This document shows positions 1 to 12,044 of a stretch of DNA of 64,000 bases, piece by piece (position 1 is the first letter of the stretch; each line of letters begins with the position of its first letter). Under the pieces are notes generated by a model, which saw nothing but the letters and a program-made list of their open reading frames with translations, did no database searches and had not been told where the DNA came from. Origin of the DNA: Nitrospira sp. GTDB taxonomy: Bacteria; Nitrospirota; Nitrospiria; Nitrospirales; Nitrospiraceae. Position numbers and translations under genes: made by a program. The stretch is taken from contig JANDJL010000002.1 in the NCBI GenBank assembly GCA_024330965.1, forward strand, positions 62,001-126,000, given 5' to 3'.

Positions 1-179
1 GCTTCGACCACGGTATTGAACACGGGAATTCCCTCAACCTCCTGCCCGGCCTTGCCCGGCGTCACGCCGGCGACGACTTTCGTCCCGTAAGCCTTGCATT
101 GCGTCGCGTGGAACGAGCCTTCCTTGCCCGTGATCCCCTGCACCACTACCCGCGTGTTCTTATTGACCAAAATGCTCAC
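1..179 (-). CDS. sucD: Succinyl-CoA synthetase (ligase) alpha subunit, partial (3' part outside window)
   Basis: Only the first 59 codons lie in the window. The GTG start at 179 follows a GAGG Shine-Dalgarno. The visible N-terminus, [20 protein letters not shown], is the CoA-binding Rossmann start of SucD, with the GITGKEG loop. SucD carries the phosphohistidine and joins SucC to interconvert succinate and succinyl-CoA with a nucleoside triphosphate in the cytoplasm. In the rTCA direction it makes succinyl-CoA for the 2-oxoacid oxidoreductase. It is the last visible gene of the operon, 109 nt after sucC. Its first residues closely resemble those of AclA at 10464, as expected from the shared ancestry of the two families. 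Confidence 0.93.
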   Translation of the reverse strand, partial: MSILVNKNTRVVVQGITGKEGSFHATQCKAYGTKVVAGVTPGKAGQEVEGIPVFNTVVE

Positions 180-288
180 GTCGAACCTCTTTCATTTTGT
201 GCTCTGCTGCTTATCATTCTCGCCGGCGCCAGGATATCGGGAGCGTCTTGCTCGGATGGAAACAAGCGACAACGAGAGGCCGTATGTC

Positions 289-1467
289 CTACGCCGCTTT
301 GCCGGTCAACTGCACGATTTTCTGCGCCGCTTCCCAGAGATCGTTGGCGACATCGAGCTTCAAGCCGGATTCGGCCAACAACTTGCGGCCCTCCTCCGCG
401 TTCGTCCCTTGCAGCCGCACTACCAGCGGCACATTGATCTTCACTTCCTTCGCTGCTTCGATGACACCATGCGCAATGCGCTCACAGCGGACGATCCCGC
501 CGAAAATGTTGATGAAGATGCCCTTCACGTTCGGATCTTTGAGCAGAATCCGAAAACCAGCCGCGACGGTTTCTTTTGTCGCACCGCCGCCTACATCCAG
601 AAAGTTCGCCGGCTCACTGCCGGCCAGCTTGATGACATCCATCGTCGCCATGGCCAGTCCCGCGCCGTTGACCATGCAGCCGATGTTGCCGTCGAGCTTG
701 ACATAATTAAGATTGTTGGCGGTCGCTTCGATTTCGAGCGGCTCCTCCTCGTTCAAGTCCCGCATCTGTTGGACATCGGGATGTCTAAAGAGTCCGTTAT
801 CATCGAACGACACTTTGCCGTCGAGCGCCACAAGCGTCTTTTCCTTGGTGATGATGAGGGGATTGATCTCCACCAACGCCGCGTTCTTTTCCATAAAGAA
901 GCGATAGAGATTCTCCATCAATTTCACAAATGGATTGAGCACCGCCGGCTCGATCTGATGCAGCCCAAGCGCAAACGCGACATTACGTCCGTTGTGTCCT
1001 TGGAATCCGACCGCAGGATCGATCGCTTCCTTGATAATCTTCTCAGGCGTGTGGGCCGCAACCTCTTCGATCTCCATTCCCCCTTCGGTACTGGCAATGA
1101 AGGTGGGCCACCCGCTGTCTCGATCGACAAGGATCGACAGATACAGTTCCTTGGCGATGTTCGCCCCCTCTTCAATCAACAGACGGCGGACCACCCGTCC
1201 CTTCGGTCCTGTCTGATGCGTGACGAGGGTCTTACCGAGCAATTCCCGCGCAAGACCGGCGACCGCATTTTTGTCCTTCGTGAGCTTGACCCCCCCGGCC
1301 TTTCCACGACCTCCCGCATGGATCTGCGCTTTGACGACGAAGACGGGCGTATCGAGCTCATTCGCCCATGCCGACGCAGTCTCTGGTGAGGTAATCTCCT
1401 TTCCACGCGGGACCGGCACGCCGAACTGGGCAAACAGCGACTTAGCTTGGAATTCATGCACATTCAT
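289..1467 (-). CDS. sucC: Succinyl-CoA synthetase (ligase) beta subunit
   Basis: The 392-residue product has the usual SucC length. An N-terminal ATP-grasp domain spans about residues 1-225, starting MNVHEFQAKSLF. The CoA-ligase domain follows from about residue 250, with GNIGCMVNGAGLAMATMD and the GGIVRCERIAHGV stretch near 322-340. The subunit binds the nucleotide and pairs with SucD. The ATG at 1467 has GAGG five bases upstream. It follows frdA by 89 nt in the same direction, so succinate made by fumarate reductase passes to the next enzyme encoded. Function is secure from the whole-length family pattern; nucleotide preference (ATP or GTP) cannot be told by eye. Confidence 0.97.
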   Translation of the reverse strand: MNVHEFQAKSLFAQFGVPVPRGKEITSPETASAWANELDTPVFVVKAQIHAGGRGKAGGVKLTKDKNAVAGLARELLGKTLVTHQTGPKGRVVRRLLIEEGANIAKELYLSILVDRDSGWPTFIASTEGGMEIEEVAAHTPEKIIKEAIDPAVGFQGHNGRNVAFALGLHQIEPAVLNPFVKLMENLYRFFMEKNAALVEINPLIITKEKTLVALDGKVSFDDNGLFRHPDVQQMRDLNEEEPLEIEATANNLNYVKLDGNIGCMVNGAGLAMATMDVIKLAGSEPANFLDVGGGATKETVAAGFRILLKDPNVKGIFINIFGGIVRCERIAHGVIEAAKEVKINVPLVVRLQGTNAEEGRKLLAESGLKLDVANDLWEAAQKIVQLTGKAA

Positions 1468-1556
1468 CGTAACCTCAACAATCTATTGGCCGACGACCTG
1501 CGATGACGGGCCGTCTGCTTCCTTGCTGGACGTGTTTCGCGTTACGCCGCGGCTTC

Positions 1557-3137
1557 TTATGTCTTCCTGGTGTACGCCGGCAGGATCATCGGAGAGATGA
1601 CACCGCTGAAGTTACCGTGCTTCTTGGCTTCCGCCCGGAATCGCTCCAAATGTTTGAGCGTCAATTTTCCTTGTTTCATGGAACCGGCCCTGGCGGCGGC
1701 GGTCAATCCGGCCCGTTTCCCGAACACCATCAAATCGAGCAATGAATTGCCCATCAATCGATTCCGTCCGTGCAGCCCGCCGGAGGCTTCTCCCGCGACG
1801 AAGAGATTCTTCACTCCGGTTTCGGAATTGGTGTCAATCTTCACGCCCCCGTTTTGATAGTGCAGGGTGGGATAGATGAGGACCGGTTCTTTACTGATGT
1901 CGATCCCAAACCGTTCGAATTGCCGCACCATAGCGGGAAAATGTTTCTCGACGGTTCCAGGCCCATGCTCCGCGTCAAGCAACGGCGTATCCAGCCACAC
2001 GCCGACTCGACCGGACATCGTTCGAATACCCCGTCCTTCTTCGCACTCCCGAATAATGGACGACGACACGACGTCTCGCGTATCCAATTCGTTGACGAAC
2101 CGTTCGCCCCTCGCATTGACAAGATGGCCGCCTTCCGACCGGATGCCCTCCGTCACCAACGCTCCGACCAACTGTTCCGGATATACCGCTCCCGAGGGAT
2201 GATATTGAAAGGTATCGATATGAGAAAGTTTCGCACCGATGCGGTAACACAGACAGAGACCGTCTCCCGTCGCCCCGTAGTGATTGCTGGTCGGAAAGCC
2301 TTGAATGTGAAGTCGCCCGATTCCACCAGTGGCCACGATCACCGCCTTGGCTGCGACCACGACATACTGCTGGTTGTCCAGATCCTTAAAGACGGCGCCG
2401 GTGCATGCTCCATCGCCATCGCCAAGCAACTCGACCGCGGCACAGAACTCCAGTAATTGAATCCTTCGGTTGATGACCTCGTCCTTCAGCACCCGCATGA
2501 TTTCCAGGCCGGTGTAGTCCGAGCAGGTCAACAGGCGAGGCTTCGAACTCCCGCCGCCCTTCTTCACGTGGAGATTGCCGTCCGCTTGTCGATCGAAGAG
2601 CACGCCAAGGTCGATCAACCACTTCGCAATCGAAGGCCCTTCTTCCACCATCACCTTGAGCAGATGATGGTCGTTCTCCATGTGGCCGCCTCTGAGTGTA
2701 TCCAGAAAATGGGTAACCGGGGAGTCTTCGGGCGCAACGGACACCTGCATGCCACCCTGCGCCATCACGCTGTTGGAGTCTCCCAGGCGGAGCTTCGTCG
2801 CCAAAATCACCTTGGCCCCGGCTTCATGAGCGTGCAATGCCGCCGCACAGCCTGCTCCGCCGCCGCCGATCACCAACACGTCCGCCTGATGATGAGGGGT
2901 CAGATCGACGTGATCGCCGAGCGGGCTGTCCCCCTCGAGCAATGTGGCCAATTCGACGACTGTCTTTTCTCCTTCATTTGGACCAAAGCGCAGAGGGCGA
3001 TAGGCACTAGCCCGATAATCGGGATGGTATTTATGAATCAGTTGGTCTCGATCGGCTGGAGACAATCGTGGGATGGTCTGTTTACGCCTGACGTCACGGG
3101 TTTGGTGGACAATTTGTTGCAGCGCGTGAATGTTCAT
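1557..3137 (-). CDS. frdA: Fumarate reductase / succinate dehydrogenase flavoprotein subunit
   Basis: This is an FAD-dependent fumarate reductase family protein. The dinucleotide-binding loop VIGGGGAGCAAALHAHEAG lies near residues 89-107. The substrate-site motifs are FQYHPSGAVYP, TEGIRSEGG and HYQNGGVKID, followed by the C-terminal GRNRLMGNSLLDLMVFGKRAG-type segment. I take the start at 3137 (MNIHALQQ); an upstream in-frame ATG at 3173 would add 12 residues. At the position where classical FrdA/SdhA carry the His that binds FAD covalently, this protein has Asn122 (DSNSVMAQGG), so FAD is probably non-covalent. It follows its iron-sulfur partner and precedes sucC. No membrane-anchor gene is adjacent. 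L-aspartate oxidase was considered but fits the iron-sulfur partner poorly. Confidence 0.88.
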   Translation of the reverse strand: MNIHALQQIVHQTRDVRRKQTIPRLSPADRDQLIHKYHPDYRASAYRPLRFGPNEGEKTVVELATLLEGDSPLGDHVDLTPHHQADVLVIGGGGAGCAAALHAHEAGAKVILATKLRLGDSNSVMAQGGMQVSVAPEDSPVTHFLDTLRGGHMENDHHLLKVMVEEGPSIAKWLIDLGVLFDRQADGNLHVKKGGGSSKPRLLTCSDYTGLEIMRVLKDEVINRRIQLLEFCAAVELLGDGDGACTGAVFKDLDNQQYVVVAAKAVIVATGGIGRLHIQGFPTSNHYGATGDGLCLCYRIGAKLSHIDTFQYHPSGAVYPEQLVGALVTEGIRSEGGHLVNARGERFVNELDTRDVVSSSIIRECEEGRGIRTMSGRVGVWLDTPLLDAEHGPGTVEKHFPAMVRQFERFGIDISKEPVLIYPTLHYQNGGVKIDTNSETGVKNLFVAGEASGGLHGRNRLMGNSLLDLMVFGKRAGLTAAARAGSMKQGKLTLKHLERFRAEAKKHGNFSGVISPMILPAYTRKT

Positions 3138-3212
3138 GTTTCGTGCTCGCCGGCGGTCATTCGTATTCAACATGAAGCTGACACGAATCGCTCCTCAGCG
3201 ACCGTCCGCTTC

Positions 3213-3926
3213 TCATTTGACCTTGGCGCAGAGCTCCGTCAGTTCTTGCTCGTTCATCGACAGGATTCTGTTCCATTCGTCGTCAAATCGGCCCTCTTCG
3301 ATTTCCTTGATGCGCGCCTCCAATCCCCTCGGCTTTTCAGCGAAATGCGCGCCTTGCGCGCGGCTCACATACAAGGCGACGAAATTCGGGGCGATGTCGG
3401 CAATGCAGACCGGCGTGCACATCCCACACATCACACAATCCATGAACATGTCCGAGACACTCTGAAAATCGCCGAACACGGCTTTCCACACCCCTTCTCG
3501 CACATCGATCTTTTGCGGACAGGCTTCGGTGCAAGCGTTGCAATTGCGACAGAGCGGAGCTTCCGGATAGAGGTTGAACAGATCTTGCTTCGGATCTTGG
3601 AGCGTCCGAATGTCATAGATGGCTTTGCGAGCAGGAAACGGCGGCATCATCGTAAACGACATGCCGTCCTGAACCGCCGTCTGACATGCCAGACAAGTTT
3701 TCACCTTCGGATCGTCCTTCGTTCGATAATACGTGGCACAGGCGCCGCAAAATCCCCCCAGGCATCCGACGCCTCGAACAACCTCCTGGCCGGCGTACCA
3801 CATGGCCTTGATGACCGTAATGCCTTCCGGCACGGTATATTGCTTGCCGGAAATCTCAATTGTGACCATCCGCGGCTTGAGCACTTCGGGTTGGTCGATC
3901 ACGTTGTCGTCATTTTGAGTCATCAT
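3213..3926 (-). CDS. frdB: Fumarate reductase / succinate dehydrogenase iron-sulfur subunit
   Basis: The 237-residue protein has an N-terminal 2Fe-2S ferredoxin domain with ligands near C55, C60, C63 and C78. Two further clusters follow: CRNCNACTEACP (C126, C129, C132, C136) and CVMCGMCTPVC (C164, C167, C170, C174). Both of the latter are full four-Cys 4Fe-4S motifs, whereas classical FrdB/SdhB has one 4Fe-4S and one 3Fe-4S cluster. It should pass electrons to the flavoprotein encoded 76 nt downstream. The cluster content recalls soluble or heterodisulfide-linked fumarate reductases (inference). Start at 3926 is ATGATG with a weak ribosome-binding site; the second ATG is equally possible. Confidence 0.85.
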   Translation of the reverse strand: MMTQNDDNVIDQPEVLKPRMVTIEISGKQYTVPEGITVIKAMWYAGQEVVRGVGCLGGFCGACATYYRTKDDPKVKTCLACQTAVQDGMSFTMMPPFPARKAIYDIRTLQDPKQDLFNLYPEAPLCRNCNACTEACPQKIDVREGVWKAVFGDFQSVSDMFMDCVMCGMCTPVCIADIAPNFVALYVSRAQGAHFAEKPRGLEARIKEIEEGRFDDEWNRILSMNEQELTELCAKVK

Positions 3927-3990
3927 TCACATGCACCGGACGGAAAGAAAAGGTCTGAGCCCCCTTTCCGTTCCTCATCCGTCAAGACGA

Positions 3991-6249
<2,259 letters not shown>

Positions 6250-6256
6250 TTATCGA

Positions 6257-8503
6257 TCAGTTCAACGCATTGAGCGCCGAACCGGCCTTGAACCACTCGA
6301 TCTGTTGCTTGGTCATGCTGTGGTTCGCCTGGATGGTGACCGTTTGTCCATCCGCCTTGTGTATGGTCACCGTCACCGGCTTGCCGGGCGCCAACTCTCG
6401 TAACCCCGTCACGCTGATGCGGTCCTGCTGTTCGATCTTCTCGTAATCCTTCGGATCAGCGAAGGTTAACGCCAAGATCCCCTGCTTCTTCAAGTTAGTT
6501 TCGTGAATACGGGCGAAACTTTTCGCAATGACGACCCGCACGTTCAGAAACCGAGGCGACATAGCGGCATGCTCGCGGCTGCTGCCTTCGCCGTAGTTCT
6601 CATCGCCCACGACCACCGAGCCGATGCCCTTGGCCTTGTAATCCCTGGCGATCTGCGCGATCGTGAGATTGGTTTCGCCGGTTAACACATTGGTCCCTTT
6701 CCCCGGCTCCGAGGAAAAGGCGTTGTTGGCCCCCAGGAACATATTGTCGCTGATCTTGTCCAGATGGCCTCGAAACTTGAGCCAGGGACCAGCCGGTGAA
6801 ATATGATCGGTCGTGGTCTTCCCCTTGGTCTTGATCAGGAGCGGAAGTTTTTCGAAATCCTTTCCATCCCATCTGGGGAAAGGCTGCAAAAGCTGAAGCC
6901 GCTCACTGGTCGGAGGAATATCCACGGTCAGCGCATCACCGTTCTCGGCCGGCGGGACATATCCTTCCTCGCCCTTCGCAAACCCCTTCGCCGGCAGCTC
7001 CTCTCCCACCGGAGGCTCAAGCATGAACTCCGTACCGTCCGCACCCTTGATGGGTTGACTGAGCGGATTGAATCGGAGGTCCCCCGTAATCGCAAAGGCC
7101 GTCACGATTTCAGGACTTGCCAGAAACGAGAGGGTTTCATTGATCCCGTCGTTCCGCCCAGGAAAATTCCGATTGAACGAGCTGACGATCGAATCCGCCC
7201 GTCCCTTGACACCATCCGCGCGCTTCCATTGGCCGATACAGGGACCGCAGGAATTCGAGAGGACGGTCCCGCCGAGCTGCTCAAATGTGTCAAGGAAACC
7301 GTCCCGCTTCATCGTATGATAAATGCGCTCGGACCCGGGCGAGATGAGGAACGCGGTCTTCGCCTTCACCCCTGCCTTCAACGCTTGTCGCGCCACGTGA
7401 GCCGACCGGCTGATGTCTTCATAGGAGGAGTTCGTGCAACTGCCGATCAATGCGGCTTTCAACTCCACGGGATATTTCTTTTCTTCGGCCTCGGCGGCCA
7501 ACTTCGAGATGGGACGGGCCAAATCCGGCGTGTGAGGGCCGACCACGTATGGCTCCAGCTTCGACAAGTCGATCTCGACGATCTGGTCGTAGTATTTTTC
7601 CGGCGACTGATACACTTCCGGATCTGCAACGAGATGTTCTCTGTTCGCCAAAGCAAGGCTCGCCAAGTCCGCTCGGTCCGTCATGTTCAAATAGTCAACC
7701 ATCTTCTGGTCGAAGGGGAAGACCGACGTGGTGGCGCCCAACTCTGCACCCATGTTGCAGATCGTCCCCTTGCCGGTCGCGCTGATCGTTTCGGCCCCGG
7801 GGCCGAAATACTCGACGATCTTGTTGGTACCGCCTTTCACCGTCAGGAGGCCGCAGAGGTACAGAATGACGTCCTTCGGCGACGCCCACCCGCTCAACCG
7901 CCCGGTGAGCCGCACCCCGATCAACTTGGGATGAAGCACTTCCCAAGGCAAGCCGGCCATGACTTCGCCTGCGTCCGCTCCCCCGACTCCGATTGCCAAC
8001 ATGCCCAACCCGCCGCCATTCGGTGTATGCGAATCGGTGCCGATGATCAGGCCGCCAGGAAACGCATAATTTTCCAGCACGACTTGATGAATGATCCCGG
8101 CGCCCGGCTTCCAAAACCCGATGCCGTACTTCTTCGCCGCCGACGCGAGAAAATTGTAGACTTCTCTGTTTTCATCCATCGCGCGGAGCAGATCTTTTTC
8201 GGATCCCATCTCGGCACGGATTAAATGGTCGCAGTGAATCGTACTGGGCACCGCCACTTTTTTCTTGCCCGCCTGCATAAACTGGAGCATCGCCATCTGC
8301 GCCGTCGCGTCCTGCATCGCCACCCGATCCGGACGCAACACCAGCATCGCCTTGCCACGTTCCCACTGCTGGGCCTCGAAGTCGTCCGCATGCGACACGA
8401 GAATTTTTTCGGCGACCGTCAGGCCTCGGCCAAATTTCTTCCTGGCCTTGGCCAGCACATCGGGCATCTTGGCGTAGAGCTTCTTCGCAAGCTCAAGTGA
8501 CAT
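6257..8503 (-). CDS. acn: Aconitate hydratase (mitochondrial-type aconitase)
   Basis: The 748-residue aconitase has the three expected 4Fe-4S ligands: Cys356 in [11 protein letters not shown], and Cys419 and Cys422 in [11 protein letters not shown]. Substrate-site motifs [21 protein letters not shown] and the C-terminal swivel motif [15 protein letters not shown] are intact. Length and motif spacing fit the mitochondrial-type family (about 750 residues) rather than AcnA (about 890) or AcnB. It isomerises citrate and isocitrate in the cytoplasm. The ATG at 8503 has GAGGAG upstream. Placed between aclA and icd, it links citrate handling to isocitrate dehydrogenase. Confidence 0.96.
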   Translation of the reverse strand: MSLELAKKLYAKMPDVLAKARKKFGRGLTVAEKILVSHADDFEAQQWERGKAMLVLRPDRVAMQDATAQMAMLQFMQAGKKKVAVPSTIHCDHLIRAEMGSEKDLLRAMDENREVYNFLASAAKKYGIGFWKPGAGIIHQVVLENYAFPGGLIIGTDSHTPNGGGLGMLAIGVGGADAGEVMAGLPWEVLHPKLIGVRLTGRLSGWASPKDVILYLCGLLTVKGGTNKIVEYFGPGAETISATGKGTICNMGAELGATTSVFPFDQKMVDYLNMTDRADLASLALANREHLVADPEVYQSPEKYYDQIVEIDLSKLEPYVVGPHTPDLARPISKLAAEAEEKKYPVELKAALIGSCTNSSYEDISRSAHVARQALKAGVKAKTAFLISPGSERIYHTMKRDGFLDTFEQLGGTVLSNSCGPCIGQWKRADGVKGRADSIVSSFNRNFPGRNDGINETLSFLASPEIVTAFAITGDLRFNPLSQPIKGADGTEFMLEPPVGEELPAKGFAKGEEGYVPPAENGDALTVDIPPTSERLQLLQPFPRWDGKDFEKLPLLIKTKGKTTTDHISPAGPWLKFRGHLDKISDNMFLGANNAFSSEPGKGTNVLTGETNLTIAQIARDYKAKGIGSVVVGDENYGEGSSREHAAMSPRFLNVRVVIAKSFARIHETNLKKQGILALTFADPKDYEKIEQQDRISVTGLRELAPGKPVTVTIHKADGQTVTIQANHSMTKQQIEWFKAGSALNALN

Positions 8504-8643
8504 CGGTTTCTCCTCACAACCGGGCTAGGGACACGGTGACGGGAACAGGAGGGGGACTCCCTCTTGTCGCGCACTCTCACCTCTAGCCTCTGGGTAAAGC
8601 GGTGCCTCCCGCCACGATCCGAGCGCGGCAGGAGCCTCCGCGA

Positions 8644-10464
8644 TTATTTCAATGGTGGCACTTCCCGCCGCTTCGGCGCGGCATAATTCACCAGGTAATC
8701 GAACAGCCTGATCAAACGGCTGTCCTGACGCTTTTGATCGACCCAGTGACCGATCAAACCGATCGTGCGAGACAGGATAAAGAACCCGTTCAAACTGTCG
8801 ACCGGGAACCCCAGATCAACCAACACCGCCGCCATCGTTCCATCGACGTTCAGAATCAGATTGTCTTTCTTCGCCGCCGTCACCTGCTCAACCTGGAGTG
8901 CAAAATCGAGGCATGGCGTATTGATATTCAAACTCTTCACGTAGGCGACCAGTTCCTTCACGCGCTTGTCTGGATTCCGGAGGCTCTTCACACGGTGACC
9001 GATGCCGGGCACCGGCCCCACGTTCTTTTTCATGTAGGCCAGGAACTCGTCCACGCTCATCTTGTTGTCCACCGCATATTTGAACCAACGCCCGGCATCG
9101 GTCACCGCCCCGCCGAACCGGGGACCGATCATGATCAGGCCAGCCGCCACCGCTTGCGACATGCCGATCCCGGCGCACGCCGCCAGGATCGTGGCAAACG
9201 CGCCGCTGACACAAGGGCCGTGATCGGCGGACAGCATGATGATCCGTTTGATGATTTCCGCCTCCTGCTTCGAGATCAGCCGTTTGTCCCACAGCAGGCC
9301 GATGACATGGGGAATTTCGTATCCTTTGTTGATCAGCTCTGAGGCGGGATAGCCATCATAGCAAGGCTCGTCGCCGCGATCGTCGCTGATGGTGGTGCGG
9401 ATCAACGGCGTCACGATCACTTCGTCCGCCTTCATCGCCTCTTCGACGGTCTTGGGAAGCTTCGGCAAGCTGGTCGGCTCAACGATTTCCTTGACTTGCC
9501 CGGACTTGAGTAATTCCTGGTAGACCTCTTTAATGGCCGGCCCCAGCGCCCCGAATGTGGGTGGAACGATGGCGCCAGCCCGCTGAAGCGCCTCCGATTT
9601 GGAGCGGGCCGATCCTTCGCCCTTCATCCCTTCTTTGGCGCCTGCGTGGCCGAACTTCATCCCCTTGGGCAAACTTTCCTGACAGAATCCCGAGACGACG
9701 CCGATCAGTTTGATGCGGCGTTTTTTGGCGCCGTACCACTCGGCCGCACGTTCTTCGAGATCTCCGCCCATTTCACCCACGATAACGACCGCCTTCGTTT
9801 GCGGATCGTTCTCGAACATTTCGAGATAGGTCACGTAATCGGTTCCAGGATATGCGTCGCCGCCGATTCCGATGGCGGTCGTAATACCGTCCGCGAATTG
9901 GGAACAGATCCAGATGATTTCGTTTGAGAGACCGCCCGACTTGGTGATGACGCCGAAAGACCCCTCACGATAAAGCTTGGAAAGCACGAGGTTGTCGAAC
10001 GCCCCTCCGATCACGCCCAATCGACACGCGCCAGCAGAGATGATTCCGATGGACGACGGCCCGTTGAACACCTTGCCCAATTTGCGCGCATGGGCTCCCA
10101 ACAGCTTCGCGTCCTTCTCCGGAACCCCCTCGGTAATCATCGAAACCAATTGAATATGCGGGTCGTCGAGCGCCTCCATGCCGGCCTTCATCGCGCGGTC
10201 GGCGCCGATATACACCAGACTGGTATTGATCGTCGGATGATGCTTGGTGGCTTCGGCAATAGTGGCATAGACGGGAACCGCGATGAGTCCGCTGCCATAG
10301 GGAATCTCGTTGGTTTTGCCGGCGTCGGGAGGATAGACGAACGCTTCAACGTTGAGCGGACGCTTGATCAGGTAGCAGAACTCGGCCATCCGACGGGCTG
10401 CGTTGACGCCTGCCTGGCCGCCTTGAATCACCACACGGGTGTCTTTATTTGCCAGAATGCTCAT
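8644..10464 (-). CDS. aclA: ATP-citrate lyase, large (alpha) subunit AclA
   Basis: The 606-residue protein has a SucD-like CoA-binding/ligase half followed by a citrate-synthase-like half. The phosphohistidine motif KFGHAGAKEG puts the phosphorylated His at 273. In the C-terminal half, SADHGPCVSGAF (His415), IGPRFGGAVTDAGRWF and IGHRVKS mark the citrate-lyase fold. With AclB it cleaves citrate to acetyl-CoA and oxaloacetate using ATP and CoA, the defining rTCA step. The ATG at 10464 has GAGGGAG upstream. It sits 101 nt after aclB. The start MSILANKDTRVVIQGG is almost the same as that of SucD at 179, an in-operon sign of shared ancestry. Confidence 0.97.
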   Translation of the reverse strand: MSILANKDTRVVIQGGQAGVNAARRMAEFCYLIKRPLNVEAFVYPPDAGKTNEIPYGSGLIAVPVYATIAEATKHHPTINTSLVYIGADRAMKAGMEALDDPHIQLVSMITEGVPEKDAKLLGAHARKLGKVFNGPSSIGIISAGACRLGVIGGAFDNLVLSKLYREGSFGVITKSGGLSNEIIWICSQFADGITTAIGIGGDAYPGTDYVTYLEMFENDPQTKAVVIVGEMGGDLEERAAEWYGAKKRRIKLIGVVSGFCQESLPKGMKFGHAGAKEGMKGEGSARSKSEALQRAGAIVPPTFGALGPAIKEVYQELLKSGQVKEIVEPTSLPKLPKTVEEAMKADEVIVTPLIRTTISDDRGDEPCYDGYPASELINKGYEIPHVIGLLWDKRLISKQEAEIIKRIIMLSADHGPCVSGAFATILAACAGIGMSQAVAAGLIMIGPRFGGAVTDAGRWFKYAVDNKMSVDEFLAYMKKNVGPVPGIGHRVKSLRNPDKRVKELVAYVKSLNINTPCLDFALQVEQVTAAKKDNLILNVDGTMAAVLVDLGFPVDSLNGFFILSRTIGLIGHWVDQKRQDSRLIRLFDYLVNYAAPKRREVPPLK

Positions 10465-10565
10465 CAGAATCTCCCTCGTGGTCTTACGCTTGGTGATGGA
10501 CGATCAACGATGACGCAGAAGAGTGGGCGCACGGCGCGAACCCATCACGTTTTACACATGACTCG

Positions 10566-11765
10566 TCACTTTCCCGTCAACGCTTTATCGACGATGTCCG
10601 TCAGCGGCGTGTATCGATCGAAGACCTCGATATCAAATCCTTCATCCTTCAACGCGCGCATCGCGTCGAGGCCTTCTTTCTCCCGGGGGCCGCCTCGCCG
10701 CACCCAAATTTTCACGCCTTTCAACTTTCCGTCGGCCTTGGCTTTCCGGAAGCCGTTGATGATCCCGCCGAATGTTTTTTTCACGTCAGTAAAATTCGCG
10801 ATGGCGCCGCCGACGATGATGTTCTTGATTCCCGGCAACCCGCACACCTTCTCCGTGAGAGCTTCCACCGCCCAGTCGGGGGGATCTCCGGAATACTCCG
10901 CATAGTTGGCAAGTTTGCCTCCCCTCGCCACCACGGCGTCGGAGTAATAGACACTGGCCCCGCCGCCAGCAGGCAACATCGCCGTGTCCCCTCCGGGAAT
11001 TTCGATGAACTTCACCGACCCCTTGATCTTGCTGTCTATGGCCATGATATCCAATTCGTTCTTCGTATAGGCGCGACCAAATTCCGCAGCAAACGAGAAA
11101 TTCCAGTCGGGGTGGCGGAACTTGGCGTCCGCATCGAGCAGCGTCACCGCGTCCAACGCGACCAATTCTCCGTCACCTTCTCTGGCGACGACGGGATTCA
11201 CCTCAAGGTACTGCGCGTCTTCATTATCAAAACAGGCGAAGAGCTTCCCGGCAAAATCTGCCATCCGCTTCACCAGCGGTCCCGTAAATCCCGCCTCCTT
11301 CACCACCTTCTCCAGAGCCTCAGGGGAGGGCTGTTGCCCCACCTCGACCAAGAGCCGCTTGACTCGATCCCAATTCGACTCAACTTCGATACCGCCGCAA
11401 TTGGCGATCAGGATCTCGCCCCCTTCCCGTACAGACTTGACCGCGCAGTAATACTCTTCTTTATGGGGGATCATTTCGGAAACGATGACTTGCGACACCG
11501 TAATGCTGCCGACCTGGCGGCCGATCATTTCCTGTACGGCGGAAACGGCGCCGCTCAGATCCAGCCCCACCTTAACCAACCCAAGCTTAAACCGCGACCC
11601 CAAAGCTTCATGGGCTTTCACGACCAGCTTGGAATGTTTCAACCAGTCATTGACCTGCCCCAACTTAGCCAATTCTTCCGAAGACGTAACGACGACATAG
11701 TTGGGGACCTGAATCCCCCACTTCTTCATCAGCCCCATTCCCGGGCCTTCTAAGACCTTGGCCAT
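10566..11765 (-). CDS. aclB: ATP-citrate lyase, small (beta) subunit AclB
   Basis: The 399-residue protein is the SucC-like ATP-grasp subunit of two-subunit ATP-citrate lyase. The N-terminal ATP-grasp region includes LEGPGMGLMKKWGIQVPNY and the metal-site segment YLEVNPVV near residue 190. The C-terminal flavodoxin-like part has LPAGGGASVYYSDAVV and GGAIANFTDVKKTFGGIING. It binds nucleotide and works as a complex with AclA. This is the first gene of the operon. The ATG at 11765 follows AAGGAG, and a promoter lies about 50 bp upstream. Separate AclA and AclB chains, rather than one fused chain, are the bacterial arrangement. Confidence 0.97.
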   Translation of the reverse strand: MAKVLEGPGMGLMKKWGIQVPNYVVVTSSEELAKLGQVNDWLKHSKLVVKAHEALGSRFKLGLVKVGLDLSGAVSAVQEMIGRQVGSITVSQVIVSEMIPHKEEYYCAVKSVREGGEILIANCGGIEVESNWDRVKRLLVEVGQQPSPEALEKVVKEAGFTGPLVKRMADFAGKLFACFDNEDAQYLEVNPVVAREGDGELVALDAVTLLDADAKFRHPDWNFSFAAEFGRAYTKNELDIMAIDSKIKGSVKFIEIPGGDTAMLPAGGGASVYYSDAVVARGGKLANYAEYSGDPPDWAVEALTEKVCGLPGIKNIIVGGAIANFTDVKKTFGGIINGFRKAKADGKLKGVKIWVRRGGPREKEGLDAMRALKDEGFDIEVFDRYTPLTDIVDKALTGK

Positions 11766-11812
11766 GACTTGCTCCTTAACAAAAAGATAATCGTCGCTGC
11801 AAAGGGAGATGG

Positions 11813-11841
11813 ATTGTAGCGAAATCCCCTGGATGACTCAA
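11813..11841 (-). promoter_or_regulatory. Sigma70-type promoter of the rTCA operon (aclB start)
   Basis: Read on the minus strand: a -35 TTGAGT at 11836-11841, a spacer of exactly 17 nt, and a -10 TACAAT at 11813-11818. Transcription would start near 11806 and give a 5' leader of roughly 40 nt before the aclB ATG. The match is to the general bacterial consensus; the start site is not known from experiment. Confidence 0.6.
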
Positions 11842-12044
11842 GACGCCAGAGGGACTAAATCGGCAAGATCGAAAGACCTACTCCGCACTCATGAAAGTGC
11901 AGGTGAACGGTGCAGGATGACACTCGAACGACGCCATCTCATCCGCACCGGGCTCATCCGCCCCGGCCTGGGAGGATTTGATGTTTCTTGGACAGCCTTA
12001 CCGATCAAGGGGCTCGGTCGCACCGCAGAGTGGTTCGCGGAGCG

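Noticed and set aside
94..1389. Long plus-strand open frame (431 codons) opposite sucC, and similar ones opposite icd, acn and the dcw genes
   Set aside because: These mirror frames follow the codon pattern of high-GC genes on the other strand. They have no ribosome-binding sites or domain motifs, and the minus-strand frames are full-length known enzymes.
1557..3137. L-aspartate oxidase (NadB) instead of fumarate reductase
   Set aside because: The non-covalent FAD site recalls NadB, but a matched iron-sulfur subunit directly upstream and the succinyl-CoA synthetase genes downstream favour fumarate reductase.
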